Source of the DNA: Candidatus Planktophila lacus
Lineage (GTDB): Bacteria; Pseudomonadota; Gammaproteobacteria; Steroidobacterales; Steroidobacteraceae
Assembly: GCA_943331345.2 (NCBI GenBank)
Contig: CALQLF020000007.1
Span: forward strand, 1 to 63,851
DNA: 63,851 nucleotides
Direction of reading: 5' to 3'
In this document: piece after piece, positions 50,523 to 58,571 of the stretch
Position numbering within the stretch: the stretch's first letter is position 1
Layout: the number at the start of each line of letters is the position of its first letter
The notes under the pieces: model-generated
What the model saw: only the letters and a program-made list of their open reading frames with translations
Told to the model about the DNA's origin: nothing
The model's database searches: none
Translations under genes and position numbers: made by a program

Positions 50523-52476
50523 ATTCAGCGTTTTGTGCGTTTTCCAGCTGCTCCGAGGCTTCCAGCCAAGCCTCTTCCAAACGCGCCAGTTGCTGCTTTG
50601 CGGCGGTTTGCTCCGCCAGCAGGCGGGTGAGGTCCGCCTTGCGGGCCGGCAGGTAGAGCGTCTCGTCGGTCAGGCTGGTTTCCAGCTTTGCGACGGCGGC
50701 GGCGGCCTTGTCCAGCCCTTGTTCAGCTTTGGTGACGGCCTGACGTAGCGGCGTCAGTGCCTGCCGGCGTTCCGCCTCGGCCCGTTTGCGGGCTTGGCGC
50801 TGTTCGGCGGTCTCGCTGCCGCTGGAAGAGTCGGGAGCAAGCTCCCTCCCACCGCCATTCGCCTCGCTCGTACCACCGTTGTGGGAGCGAGCTTGCTCGC
50901 GACTGGACAGCCACGTGGCGTAGTCGTCGAGGTCCCCGTCGAAGGGCACGGCGCGCCCGCTATCCACCAGCCATAGGGTGTCCGTTACCAGGCGCAGCAA
51001 GTGGCGGTCGTGGGACACCACCACCATGGCGCCCTCGAAGTCTTGCAGGGCCATGGCCAGCGCGTGGCGCATCTCTAGGTCAAGGTGGTTGGTCGGTTCG
51101 TCGAGCAGCAGCAGGTTCGGGCGGTGAGACACCAGCAAGGCCAGTGCCAGCCGTGCCTTTTCACCACCGGAGAATGGCTCTACGGCCTCGAATACGCGGT
51201 CGCCCTGGAAACCGAAGGTGCCAAGGTAAGTGCGTTGGGCCTCGTCGGTGTCCTGCGCCAATGCGGTGCCACCGCGGCGCTTGATATGCCACAGCGGGTT
51301 CTGACTGCCGTCGAGCATTTCGAGCGTGTGCTGCGCGAAGTAGCCGATGACGGTGTCTTGCGCGGTGCGGCGGCGCCCGGCGAGCAATTCCTGCGCACCG
51401 GCCAGTATGCGCGTGAGCGTGCTCTTGCCGGCGCCGTTGCGGCCTAGCAGGCCGACGCGGTCGCCAGGCGCCAAACTCATGGTCGCGCCACCGACGACGA
51501 TGCGCTCCCCATAGCCGGCATCTGCCTTCTCTATCGTCAGCAGTGGCCGGGGCAGTTTGGTAGGCGTACGGAAGCTGAAGCTGAACTCGCTGTCCACATG
51601 CGCCGGCGCAATGCGTTGCATGCGCTCAAGCATCTTCACGCGGCTTTGGGCCTGCCGGGCCTTCGTGGCTTGCGCTTTGAAGCGAGCGATGTAGCTCTCC
51701 AAGTGCTTCACCTGACGCTGCTGGCGCTCGTACAACGATTGCTGCTGCGCCAACTGCGCGGCCCGTTGGTCTTCGAAGCCCGAGTAGTTACCGCTGTAGG
51801 CGGTGACGCGGCCATGTTCGAGGCTGAGGATGCGGTTCGCCACGCGGTCGAGGAACTCGCGGTCATGGGCGATGACCAGCAGTGTGCCGGTGTAGGCCAG
51901 CAACCAGCTTTCAAGCCACAGCACGGCGTCGAGGTCGAGGTGGTTGGTGGGTTCGTCCAGCAGCAGGATGTCCGAAGGGCACATGAGTGCCTGCGCCAGC
52001 GCCAACCGTACGCGCCAGCCACCGGAGAAAGCGTCGACGGGGCGTGTCTGGTCTTCGGGCGTGAACCCGAGGCCGGCCATGAGCGTGGCGGCGCGACTGC
52101 GCGCCGTCCAGCCACCGGCGACGTCGAAGTGCGCGTGAGCCGTGCCGATACGAGCGCCATCACCACTGCTTTCGGCCGCTGCCACCTCGCGTTCAGCGGC
52201 GCGCATGGGGGCGTCGCCATCCATCACGAATTCCACGGCAGCGCGGCTATCCGGCGGCACTTCCTGCGCCACGCTGGCCAGCACTTGGCTGGCGGGCCGC
52301 TGCACGTCGCCGGCGTCCGCATGCAGTTCACCGGTGACCAAGGCGAACAGGCTCGACTTGCCGGCACCGTTGGCGCCAACGATGCCGGCGCGGTCGCCAC
52401 GGAACAGGCTGAAGCTGGCGTCCTCGAAGAGGGCGCGCGTGCCGCGGCGGAGGGTGACTTGTCGGAAGTGAATCAT
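50521..52476 (-). CDS. yheS: ABC-F ATPase YheS
   Basis: 651 residues, compared with 637 in E. coli YheS, and recognisable throughout. ABC1 holds GANGAGKSS, FSGGWRVRLALAQALM and LLLDEPTNHLDLDAV. The inter-domain linker with ESYIARFKAQATKARQAQSRVKMLERM is the YheS arm region. ABC2 has GRNGAGKST, FSGGEKARLALALLV and LLLLDEPTNHLDLEM, and a C-terminal coiled coil follows. ABC-F proteins bind ribosomes and adjust translation. Residues about 525-550 are encoded by an inserted inverted REP pair, lying in a disordered linker just after ABC2. Confidence 0.94.
   Translation of the reverse strand: MIHFRQVTLRRGTRALFEDASFSLFRGDRAGIVGANGAGKSSLFALVTGELHADAGDVQRPASQVLASVAQEVPPDSRAAVEFVMDGDAPMRAAEREVAAAESSGDGARIGTAHAHFDVAGGWTARSRAATLMAGLGFTPEDQTRPVDAFSGGWRVRLALAQALMCPSDILLLDEPTNHLDLDAVLWLESWLLAYTGTLLVIAHDREFLDRVANRILSLEHGRVTAYSGNYSGFEDQRAAQLAQQQSLYERQQRQVKHLESYIARFKAQATKARQAQSRVKMLERMQRIAPAHVDSEFSFSFRTPTKLPRPLLTIEKADAGYGERIVVGGATMSLAPGDRVGLLGRNGAGKSTLTRILAGAQELLAGRRRTAQDTVIGYFAQHTLEMLDGSQNPLWHIKRRGGTALAQDTDEAQRTYLGTFGFQGDRVFEAVEPFSGGEKARLALALLVSHRPNLLLLDEPTNHLDLEMRHALAMALQDFEGAMVVVSHDRHLLRLVTDTLWLVDSGRAVPFDGDLDDYATWLSSREQARSHNGGTSEANGGGRELAPDSSSGSETAEQRQARKRAEAERRQALTPLRQAVTKAEQGLDKAAAAVAKLETSLTDETLYLPARKADLTRLLAEQTAAKQQLARLEEAWLEASEQLENAQNAE
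50828..50904. repeat. Inverted REP pair (REPIN) inside the yheS coding sequence
   Basis: Unit one, on the minus strand, runs over 50828-50853; unit two, on the plus strand, over 50881-50904, with 27 bases between. Both match GTGGGAG-SGAGCTTGCTCSCGACT. The two arms differ at two positions in a compensating way (GCGAGC...GCTCGC against GGGAGC...GCTCCC), so each stem is kept intact. The reading frame of yheS passes through without a stop. Confidence 0.85.
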
Positions 52477-52533
52477 GGGGCGCGCAGTCTAGCAGCGCCG
52501 ACGGTTCGCGCCAGCGTACGCTGGCAGTAAGGC

Positions 52534-54984
52534 TCAGCCGAAGTGCTGCGCCAGCACCGGCGTGCCACTGGCTTGCTCGACCAGCAGTGCCAGCAGCGCT
52601 TCGCCGCTCATGGGCACACCGAGCAGCATGCCCTGCGCGTAGTCGCAGCCCAGCTCGCGCAGCAGGGCCAATTGCTCCGCCGTTTCCACGCCTTCGGCGA
52701 CGACATCAAGTTTCAGGTTACGGCCCATTTCAATCATCGTGCGAACTAGCGCCGCATCGTCCGGCGTTCCCACCGAGTTGGCGACAAAACTCTGGTCGAT
52801 TTTCAAAGTGCCTACCGGCAATTGTTGCAGCGTCGAAAGCGAACTGTAGCCAGTGCCGAAATCGTCGATGGAAAGGTGAATGCCCAGCGCATAAAGCTCA
52901 TCCAGCAGCTTTACCGTGCGCTTGGCGTCGGTCATGAGGGTGGTTTCTGTCACCTCGAGTTCGAAGCAGGAGGGTGACACACCCGCTTCGCGGAACACCG
53001 ACTGGCAGCGCGTAATGAAACTGGCCTGACGCAGTTGCTTCAGGGAGAGATTGATGGAGACCCGGCCCGGGTTGCTCACGGCCTTCTGCCATTGCGCGTA
53101 TTCCTGGCAAACGCGCCGCATAACCCACTCGCCGATGGCGAGGATGAGGTTGCTTTCTTCGGCGATGGGGATGAAGTGTGCCGGCGAGATGTCGCCGTGC
53201 CCGGGCAGGCGCCAACGCAACAGCGCTTCGGCACCGACGATGCGTCCGGTACGCAGGTCTACCTTGGGCTGGTAGAGCATGACGAACTCGTCGCGTTCCA
53301 GCGAGCGGCGCAGCTTGCTCTTGAGCATGAGCCGTTCCACCGCTGCGTTGTTCATTTCCGGCGTGTAGAAGGTGAAGCTACCGCCGCCATTCTGTTTGGC
53401 GTGGTACATGGCTGCGTCGGCGTTGCGCACCAGGTCGACGACGTTCTCGGCGTCGCGCGGAGCAAGCGAAATGCCAAGGCTGGCGGACAGATAGACCTCG
53501 TTGCCCTGCAGCCAGAAAGCGCCATTGATGCCCTCCAGCAATTGGCGACAGATGGGGGTGACGACATCGCGGGTGTCTGCAGCCGGGAGACCTTCCACGA
53601 AAATCGCGAATTCGTCGCCCGCCAAACGGCCGAGAGCGGCGTCCTTCGGCAACAGTCGCTGCAAGCGCTCCGTCAACACTTCCAGCGTACGGTCGCCGGC
53701 GGCATGGCCGAAGGTGTCGTTCACTTCCTTGAAGCGATCGAGGTCGATGTAAAACAGCGCCACCACGCGGCCTTGGCGCAGATTGCGGGCCAATGCCTGC
53801 TGCAGCAAATGCTGGAACTGCATGCGATTGGGAATCTTCGTGAGCGTGTCATAGCGGGCGAGGTAACGAATGCGGCGTTCGGCGCGCTTGCGCTCGGTGA
53901 GATTACGCAGCACGAACACGTAGCCGCGGAACTGGACATCATCGCCGCTGAGCGTGCTGCCGCTGATGGAAACCGGAATGGACTGCCCCCCGTGGGTTTC
54001 CACGACGGTCTCACCGACTTCATGCACCGTAGCCAAGTTGAAGGTGGCCCGGTCCGTCTCACCAATGATGGACCGCAGTTCGCGGCCTACCAGTTCGAAC
54101 TCTGCCCAGCCGAGCAGCTTTTCGGTAGCGTCGTTCGTGCGCCGGATGATGCCTTCGGGTGTCGTGACCAGCACGGCGTCCGGCATGCTGTTCAGCACGG
54201 AGTCCAGATAGTTGCGACTGATGGTGGTGACCTTCAGGCGTTGGCGCAGGTAGTCGACGCTTTCGGCCAAGTCGCCAATCTCGTCGCCACTTTGGCGCAA
54301 CACGGGGGTTTCATAGTCGCCACCGGCCAAACGGCGGGCAGCAGACCGAATTTCGACTATCCAGTGCCGCAGACGGAAACCGAGCCAGCCCGACATGGCA
54401 AGCGCTACGGACATGACCAGCAGGCTGAACCAAGCAATGACTTTCAAGTGACCGTAGCGGTCGCGATCAGCACGTTCAAGGATGACCTGGTGGACCCGGT
54501 CGCGTACCTGATCGATGTGTTCGCGGGTGTAGGTCACCACGAGCATGCCGTTGGGGCTGCCATTTTTGGCGGGCAGCGGTATGTCGAAGTGGCTCGACAG
54601 CGCCGGGGAAGGGTTGCCTTGGCCGCGAACTTCCTGTTTCAGCGTGCCGTCTTTGGCAAACCATTCCACCTTCACCAGTTCCGGGTGCCCGCCCACGAGC
54701 CCATCCATCAGGCTGGTCATGACGCTGGGGGACTCGGTGGCTCCGCCGGCTGAGGTGCGGGCGATGGACTGCGCTATGGCCGCCTGATGCGTGCGCTGGG
54801 CTTCCAGCATGAAGCGCTGCGTGCTGGTCTCCAGCACGTCTTCCAGCCGTTCCACCTGCGCCGTATGTTCCAGCAACAGGGAGCCGGCCAGGGCGCCACA
54901 GATGGCAAGCCCGGCGAGCGCGCCCCCAGTGAGCGCCTTGGACAACATGGAACGGTAAAACCACATGTCGGAAATGTTACGCAT
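52534..54984 (-). CDS. GGDEF-EAL protein with HAMP and PAS domains (c-di-GMP turnover)
   Basis: 816 residues. A first transmembrane helix (about 15-35), a periplasmic sensor region (about 40-160) and a second helix (about 165-185) are followed by HAMP (RRLAGGDYETPVLRQSGDEIGDLAE), PAS (SMPDAVLVTTPEG, QFRGYVFVLRNLTERKRAE), GGDEF and EAL. The GGDEF site reads RLAGDEFAIF, with a non-canonical A in place of the second G, which leaves cyclase activity unclear. EAL has EALLRW and DDFGTGYSSL (DDFG), so phosphodiesterase activity is plausible. Stands alone between yheS and the carboxypeptidase gene. Confidence 0.9.
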   Translation of the reverse strand: MRNISDMWFYRSMLSKALTGGALAGLAICGALAGSLLLEHTAQVERLEDVLETSTQRFMLEAQRTHQAAIAQSIARTSAGGATESPSVMTSLMDGLVGGHPELVKVEWFAKDGTLKQEVRGQGNPSPALSSHFDIPLPAKNGSPNGMLVVTYTREHIDQVRDRVHQVILERADRDRYGHLKVIAWFSLLVMSVALAMSGWLGFRLRHWIVEIRSAARRLAGGDYETPVLRQSGDEIGDLAESVDYLRQRLKVTTISRNYLDSVLNSMPDAVLVTTPEGIIRRTNDATEKLLGWAEFELVGRELRSIIGETDRATFNLATVHEVGETVVETHGGQSIPVSISGSTLSGDDVQFRGYVFVLRNLTERKRAERRIRYLARYDTLTKIPNRMQFQHLLQQALARNLRQGRVVALFYIDLDRFKEVNDTFGHAAGDRTLEVLTERLQRLLPKDAALGRLAGDEFAIFVEGLPAADTRDVVTPICRQLLEGINGAFWLQGNEVYLSASLGISLAPRDAENVVDLVRNADAAMYHAKQNGGGSFTFYTPEMNNAAVERLMLKSKLRRSLERDEFVMLYQPKVDLRTGRIVGAEALLRWRLPGHGDISPAHFIPIAEESNLILAIGEWVMRRVCQEYAQWQKAVSNPGRVSINLSLKQLRQASFITRCQSVFREAGVSPSCFELEVTETTLMTDAKRTVKLLDELYALGIHLSIDDFGTGYSSLSTLQQLPVGTLKIDQSFVANSVGTPDDAALVRTMIEMGRNLKLDVVAEGVETAEQLALLRELGCDYAQGMLLGVPMSGEALLALLVEQASGTPVLAQHFG

Positions 54985-55036
54985 GTGCACCGTTTGAAGG
55001 CTGCGCCTGGTTCACAGATTCCGGCACAATCCGCTA

Positions 55037-55765
55037 ATGGCTTCTGCTGCATTACCCTACTTTTCTCCTGAGACTTGCGTTGGACGCGAGCCCCCGTCGC
55101 TAGTGGAACTGGAGCCGGGTGGGCGGCATGCCTGCCACGCAGCGGCTTGGCCAGTGTGGCAAGCGTTGGTGGCGGCTGCGGCTGAAGCCGGCATTGAACT
55201 GGCCGCCGTGAGCGCGTATCGCGGCTTCGCGCAGCAAGAGGTCATCTGGAACGCGAAGTGGCGCGGAGAACGCGCCGTGCTGAACCGCGCGGGAGAGCCC
55301 GTGGAGATGGCCCAAATGAACGCTGCTGAGCGCGTGGCTGCCATTCTTGCGTGGTCCGCCTTGCCAGGCGCCAGCCGGCACCATTGGGGCACGGAGTTCG
55401 ATGTCATCGACCGCGCGGCATTGCCGAGCGGTTACGCAGTGCAATTGGTGCCGGCGGAATATGCGGCAGGTGGTCCCTTCGCAAAGTTGGGGCGTTGGCT
55501 GGACGAAAACCTGCACGGCCTCGGATTCCACCGGCCTTACCGGCGAGACTTGGGCGGCGTGGCGCCGGAGCCTTGGCACTTGAGTTGTACCACCGTGGCC
55601 GGTGAAGCTTCGCGGCGGCTACGCCTCGCGCACCTGCACGAGGCGATAGCAGGTTCTGCGATGGAAGGCCGCGCCGCTGTGCTGGCCGAACTGCCAGCAC
55701 TTTACGAACGCTACGTGCGCCGCGTGGACCGTCCGCCGCCCTTGCGCAAACGGCCGACGAAATAA
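55037..55765 (+). CDS. D-alanyl-D-alanine carboxypeptidase, M15 (VanY) family
   Basis: 242 residues. GASRHHWGTEFDVI holds the zinc ligand His and Asp (HxxxxxxD), and EPWHLSC the catalytic Glu and second His ligand (ExxH). SAYRGFAQQEVIWN is the typical substrate-binding region. It trims the terminal D-Ala of peptidoglycan stem peptides. No clear signal peptide at the chosen start, so either a short non-classical N-terminus or an upstream start is missed. Its last 55 bases overlap the convergent SDR gene. Confidence 0.88.
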   Translation: MASAALPYFSPETCVGREPPSLVELEPGGRHACHAAAWPVWQALVAAAAEAGIELAAVSAYRGFAQQEVIWNAKWRGERAVLNRAGEPVEMAQMNAAERVAAILAWSALPGASRHHWGTEFDVIDRAALPSGYAVQLVPAEYAAGGPFAKLGRWLDENLHGLGFHRPYRRDLGGVAPEPWHLSCTTVAGEASRRLRLAHLHEAIAGSAMEGRAAVLAELPALYERYVRRVDRPPPLRKRPTK

Positions 55766-56550
55766 GCCGGCAGCAGGCGCTTCAAGCGCCACATCCAGCG
55801 TGAATCTGCGGGCAGTGCCAAGTGGAACTTGCCAGCATCCACGGCATTCAGAATGGCTTTGGCGCACTGCTCGGCAGTGAAGTTGCTGGTTTCCATCCAG
55901 CGGCGTGCCGTGGCCATTTCCTTGGTGCCGGCACGGGCCGTGTCCAGCAAGCGCGTCTGGAAGAACGTGGGCATGACGGCCAACGCATTCACTTTCGTGC
56001 CGCCGAGCTCGGCGGCCAGCGTTTCCGTGAGCGAGATGACCGCGGCCTTCGAGGCGTTGTAGGCGCCCATGAGCGGCGGCGCAGCGAAGCCGGCAGCGGA
56101 AGCAATGTTCACCACGGCACCGCCGTTGGGCGCAGCCTTGAGGTGCGGCAGGGCCAAACGGCTGCCGGTGGCGACGGCCACGACGTTGATCTCGAGAATC
56201 CAGCGCCAGTCTTCGGCCGGCGTGGTTTCAATGCGACCGGCCGCAGCCACGCCGGCGTTGTTCACCATCAGGTCCAGGCCACCGTTGGTGCCGGTGAAGC
56301 TGTCGATGGCAGCCGCGAAAGCCGCTTCGTTGGTGACATCGCCGAGGTAGTCGTAGACGCTCCCGCCGGCAGCCCGCAAGGCCGGGGCGGTTTCCGCCAG
56401 ACGCTGTGGCTCGCGGTCGAAGCGACCGATGGTCCAGCCCGCTTTGGCGAGTTCGGTGGCAAGAGCGAGACCGAGGCCGCTTCCGGCTCCGGTGATGAAG
56501 GCACGGCGTCGCGACCAGCGCGCGCCGAGCCGTGCAGCGGCTTCAGGCAT
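55711..56550 (-). CDS. Short-chain dehydrogenase/reductase
   Basis: 279 residues. RRAFITGAGSGLGLALATELAKAG is the TGxxxGxG cofactor loop, LMVNNAGVAA the NAG motif, and GAYNASKAAVISLTETLAAEL the catalytic YxxxK with the preceding NIASAAGF serine. The reaction is NAD(P)-dependent oxidation or reduction of an alcohol or ketone; the substrate is unknown. It overlaps the HD-domain gene upstream by 8 bases, so the two are co-transcribed, and overlaps the VanY gene at its 3' end by 55 bases. Confidence 0.9.
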   Translation of the reverse strand: MPEAAARLGARWSRRRAFITGAGSGLGLALATELAKAGWTIGRFDREPQRLAETAPALRAAGGSVYDYLGDVTNEAAFAAAIDSFTGTNGGLDLMVNNAGVAAAGRIETTPAEDWRWILEINVVAVATGSRLALPHLKAAPNGGAVVNIASAAGFAAPPLMGAYNASKAAVISLTETLAAELGGTKVNALAVMPTFFQTRLLDTARAGTKEMATARRWMETSNFTAEQCAKAILNAVDAGKFHLALPADSRWMWRLKRLLPAYFVGRLRKGGGRSTRRT

Positions 56551-57580
56551 TCCAGACGTCCTTGAGCTTCCTGACCATCAGGGAGCGGACTTCCGGCATG
56601 GGGTTGGGGTCCCGGGTGAACACCGGCGGCTGACGCCGCAGAAGCGGCCAGTTGCCGGTGCGTAGCACCTGCTGCAGGAAGAGCATCATCCCGTCGATGG
56701 CCTCGATGTACGGGTTGCGCCCAGCGTACAACACTTCCATCAAATGGTACGAGCCTTCGAACGAGCCTTCGAGACGTTCGCGCCGCGTGGCGCTGACAAA
56801 CATGGGGGTGCGACGCAGCAGGTCCAGCCCGGAGGCGTAGTGCACCACCACGCGGCCGTCGGGAGAACGCCCGTGCGCCATGCCGGCGAGGACGAATTCC
56901 GGATAGAGACGGTCGCGGCATTTTTCCAGATAGCAGCGGTCCGAGAACTGCGCGAGCAGGTCCGCCGTGCCGAGCAGATGGCCTATCTTGCGGTCGCGCG
57001 GGTCCGTGGTCTGGATGCGTTCCAGGGGTACTTCATAGCCGGTGTAGTGCACGACTTGCGTGGCTATTGCCACCCAGTGGTCCATACCGACGGTGGGCAG
57101 GAAGCGGCCGAGAATGCGCGCGCTGCGCGACACATGCGTGCGGGTTAGTTCGGCGCCGTTCTGGACGGCTTCCCCAGTTTCCCGAACATAGCCGGCATCG
57201 TGGAACAGCGAAGTGATGAGCCCCATGGCAGCGCGGTCCGCGCCGAGGCGCCACTCCATAGGGCGCGATTTTTCCCAAGCCACCAGCAGACGCGCCATGG
57301 CCAGCACGTTGTCGAGCGTGTGTTGGCGGTCGTGGTAAACGGTGTCGATGCCGAGATAGCCGGGAATTTCACCGGCGAACAGTTGTTCGATGAACTCGAA
57401 GGCAGCATCAATGGGCTGGAAGGAAGCTTCCGGCCACTGGTTGACATAAAGATTCTCGACGGCTTTGCGGGTGGCGCTGACCGAACTGACCTGAACGGTG
57501 TTCGTGACGTCGTAATCGCTGCGCCTGTAACGCGGCGGACCGGGGTTTGCGCTTCCCGCGGTTGCCGTCTGAATCGCCAT
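56543..57580 (-). CDS. HD-domain phosphohydrolase-like protein
   Basis: 345 residues. YHDRQHTLDNVLAMARLL and LITSLFHDAGYV carry the H...HD pairs expected of the metal-binding HD domain; VVHYTGYEVP and KIGHLLGTADLLAQ add the later His and Asp. The protein resembles cyclic-nucleotide or (p)ppGpp-type phosphohydrolases, but no extra domain fixes its substrate. It is translationally coupled to the SDR gene that follows. Confidence 0.82.
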   Translation of the reverse strand: MAIQTATAGSANPGPPRYRRSDYDVTNTVQVSSVSATRKAVENLYVNQWPEASFQPIDAAFEFIEQLFAGEIPGYLGIDTVYHDRQHTLDNVLAMARLLVAWEKSRPMEWRLGADRAAMGLITSLFHDAGYVRETGEAVQNGAELTRTHVSRSARILGRFLPTVGMDHWVAIATQVVHYTGYEVPLERIQTTDPRDRKIGHLLGTADLLAQFSDRCYLEKCRDRLYPEFVLAGMAHGRSPDGRVVVHYASGLDLLRRTPMFVSATRRERLEGSFEGSYHLMEVLYAGRNPYIEAIDGMMLFLQQVLRTGNWPLLRRQPPVFTRDPNPMPEVRSLMVRKLKDVWNA

Positions 57581-57745
57581 CGGAAGAGTCTAGGGGAGCG
57601 ACTCCTTGCAGAAACGGAACTGGCGCACGGTTTTACCCACCGTTTCCCGCGAGCAGTTCCTGCGAGGCAATGCAGGGAAACCCCCGTTCCTATTGCCGGG
57701 GGGTGGGTGCCATTGGTCTGCGGTGATAGACGGCAACGGCTCCGT

Positions 57746-58531
57746 TCAAGCGGTGCGGAACTCCGCGACTACCGGTGCGTGGTCCGAAGGCCGCTCCCAC
57801 AAGCGTGGCTCGCGGTCTACATGGCAAGCGGTACAGTTGCTTGCCAACGCGGCCGTGGCCAGCACCAAATCAATACGCAGGCCGTGGTTGCGGCGGAATG
57901 CGCCCATGCGGTAGTCCCACCAGGAATAGCTGGCGGCCGCTTGTTCGAAGCGGCGGAACACATCTTCGAGACCCAGCGCCAGCAGTGCGCCGTAGGCGTT
58001 GCGTTCGGGTTCGCTCACCAGCACGCCGCCAGCCCATTTGGCAGGTTCATGCACGTCGCGGTCATCCGGTGCAATGTTGAAGTCGCCGACTAACGCGAGT
58101 TTCGGAAAGCGCGCCACTTCGGCTGCCAAGTAGTCTTTCAGCCGCGCCAGCCATTCCAACTTGTACGGATATTTCTCTGAATCGAGCGACTGACCATTGG
58201 GTACGTAGACGCAGATGACGCGTACGCCAGCCACCGTGGCGGCGATGACGCGGCGTTGCGGGTCGTCGTAACCGGGAATGCCAATGGCAACGTCTTCGAG
58301 CGGTTGACGCGCGAGCAAGGCCACGCCGTTGTAGGTCTTTTGGCCGCTCCACACTGCTTGCCAGCCGGCAGCCGCGATTGCCTCGGCCGGGAAGTCCTTG
58401 TCTTCCAGCTTTAGCTCTTGCAAGCCGATGACGTCCACCGGCGAGCCCTCCAGCCACTGCTGCAGTTGCGGCAAGCGCACGCGCAGCGAGTTGACGTTCC
58501 AAGTCCCTATTTTCAGCGTGCCAGTGGTCAT
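57746..58531 (-). CDS. xthA: Exodeoxyribonuclease III
   Basis: 261 residues. LKIGTWNVNSLRVRL opens the fold, IGLQELKLED holds the metal-binding Glu, VGDFNIAPDD the Asp/Asn pair, and SDHAPVVAEF closes with the catalytic Asp-His. It is the major AP endonuclease and 3' exonuclease of base-excision repair. It starts with ATG 40 bases downstream of the prlC stop. Confidence 0.94.
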   Translation of the reverse strand: MTTGTLKIGTWNVNSLRVRLPQLQQWLEGSPVDVIGLQELKLEDKDFPAEAIAAAGWQAVWSGQKTYNGVALLARQPLEDVAIGIPGYDDPQRRVIAATVAGVRVICVYVPNGQSLDSEKYPYKLEWLARLKDYLAAEVARFPKLALVGDFNIAPDDRDVHEPAKWAGGVLVSEPERNAYGALLALGLEDVFRRFEQAAASYSWWDYRMGAFRRNHGLRIDLVLATAALASNCTACHVDREPRLWERPSDHAPVVAEFRTA

Positions 58532-58571
58532 CGGCTCGTGCTCATCAGGTTAGTAGCCAAGTTGCGGGCGC

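Noticed and set aside
57780-57815. CGCTCCCACAAGCGTGGCTC, REP-like letters
   Set aside because: It encodes the conserved WERPSDHAPV end of xthA and lacks the palindromic core.
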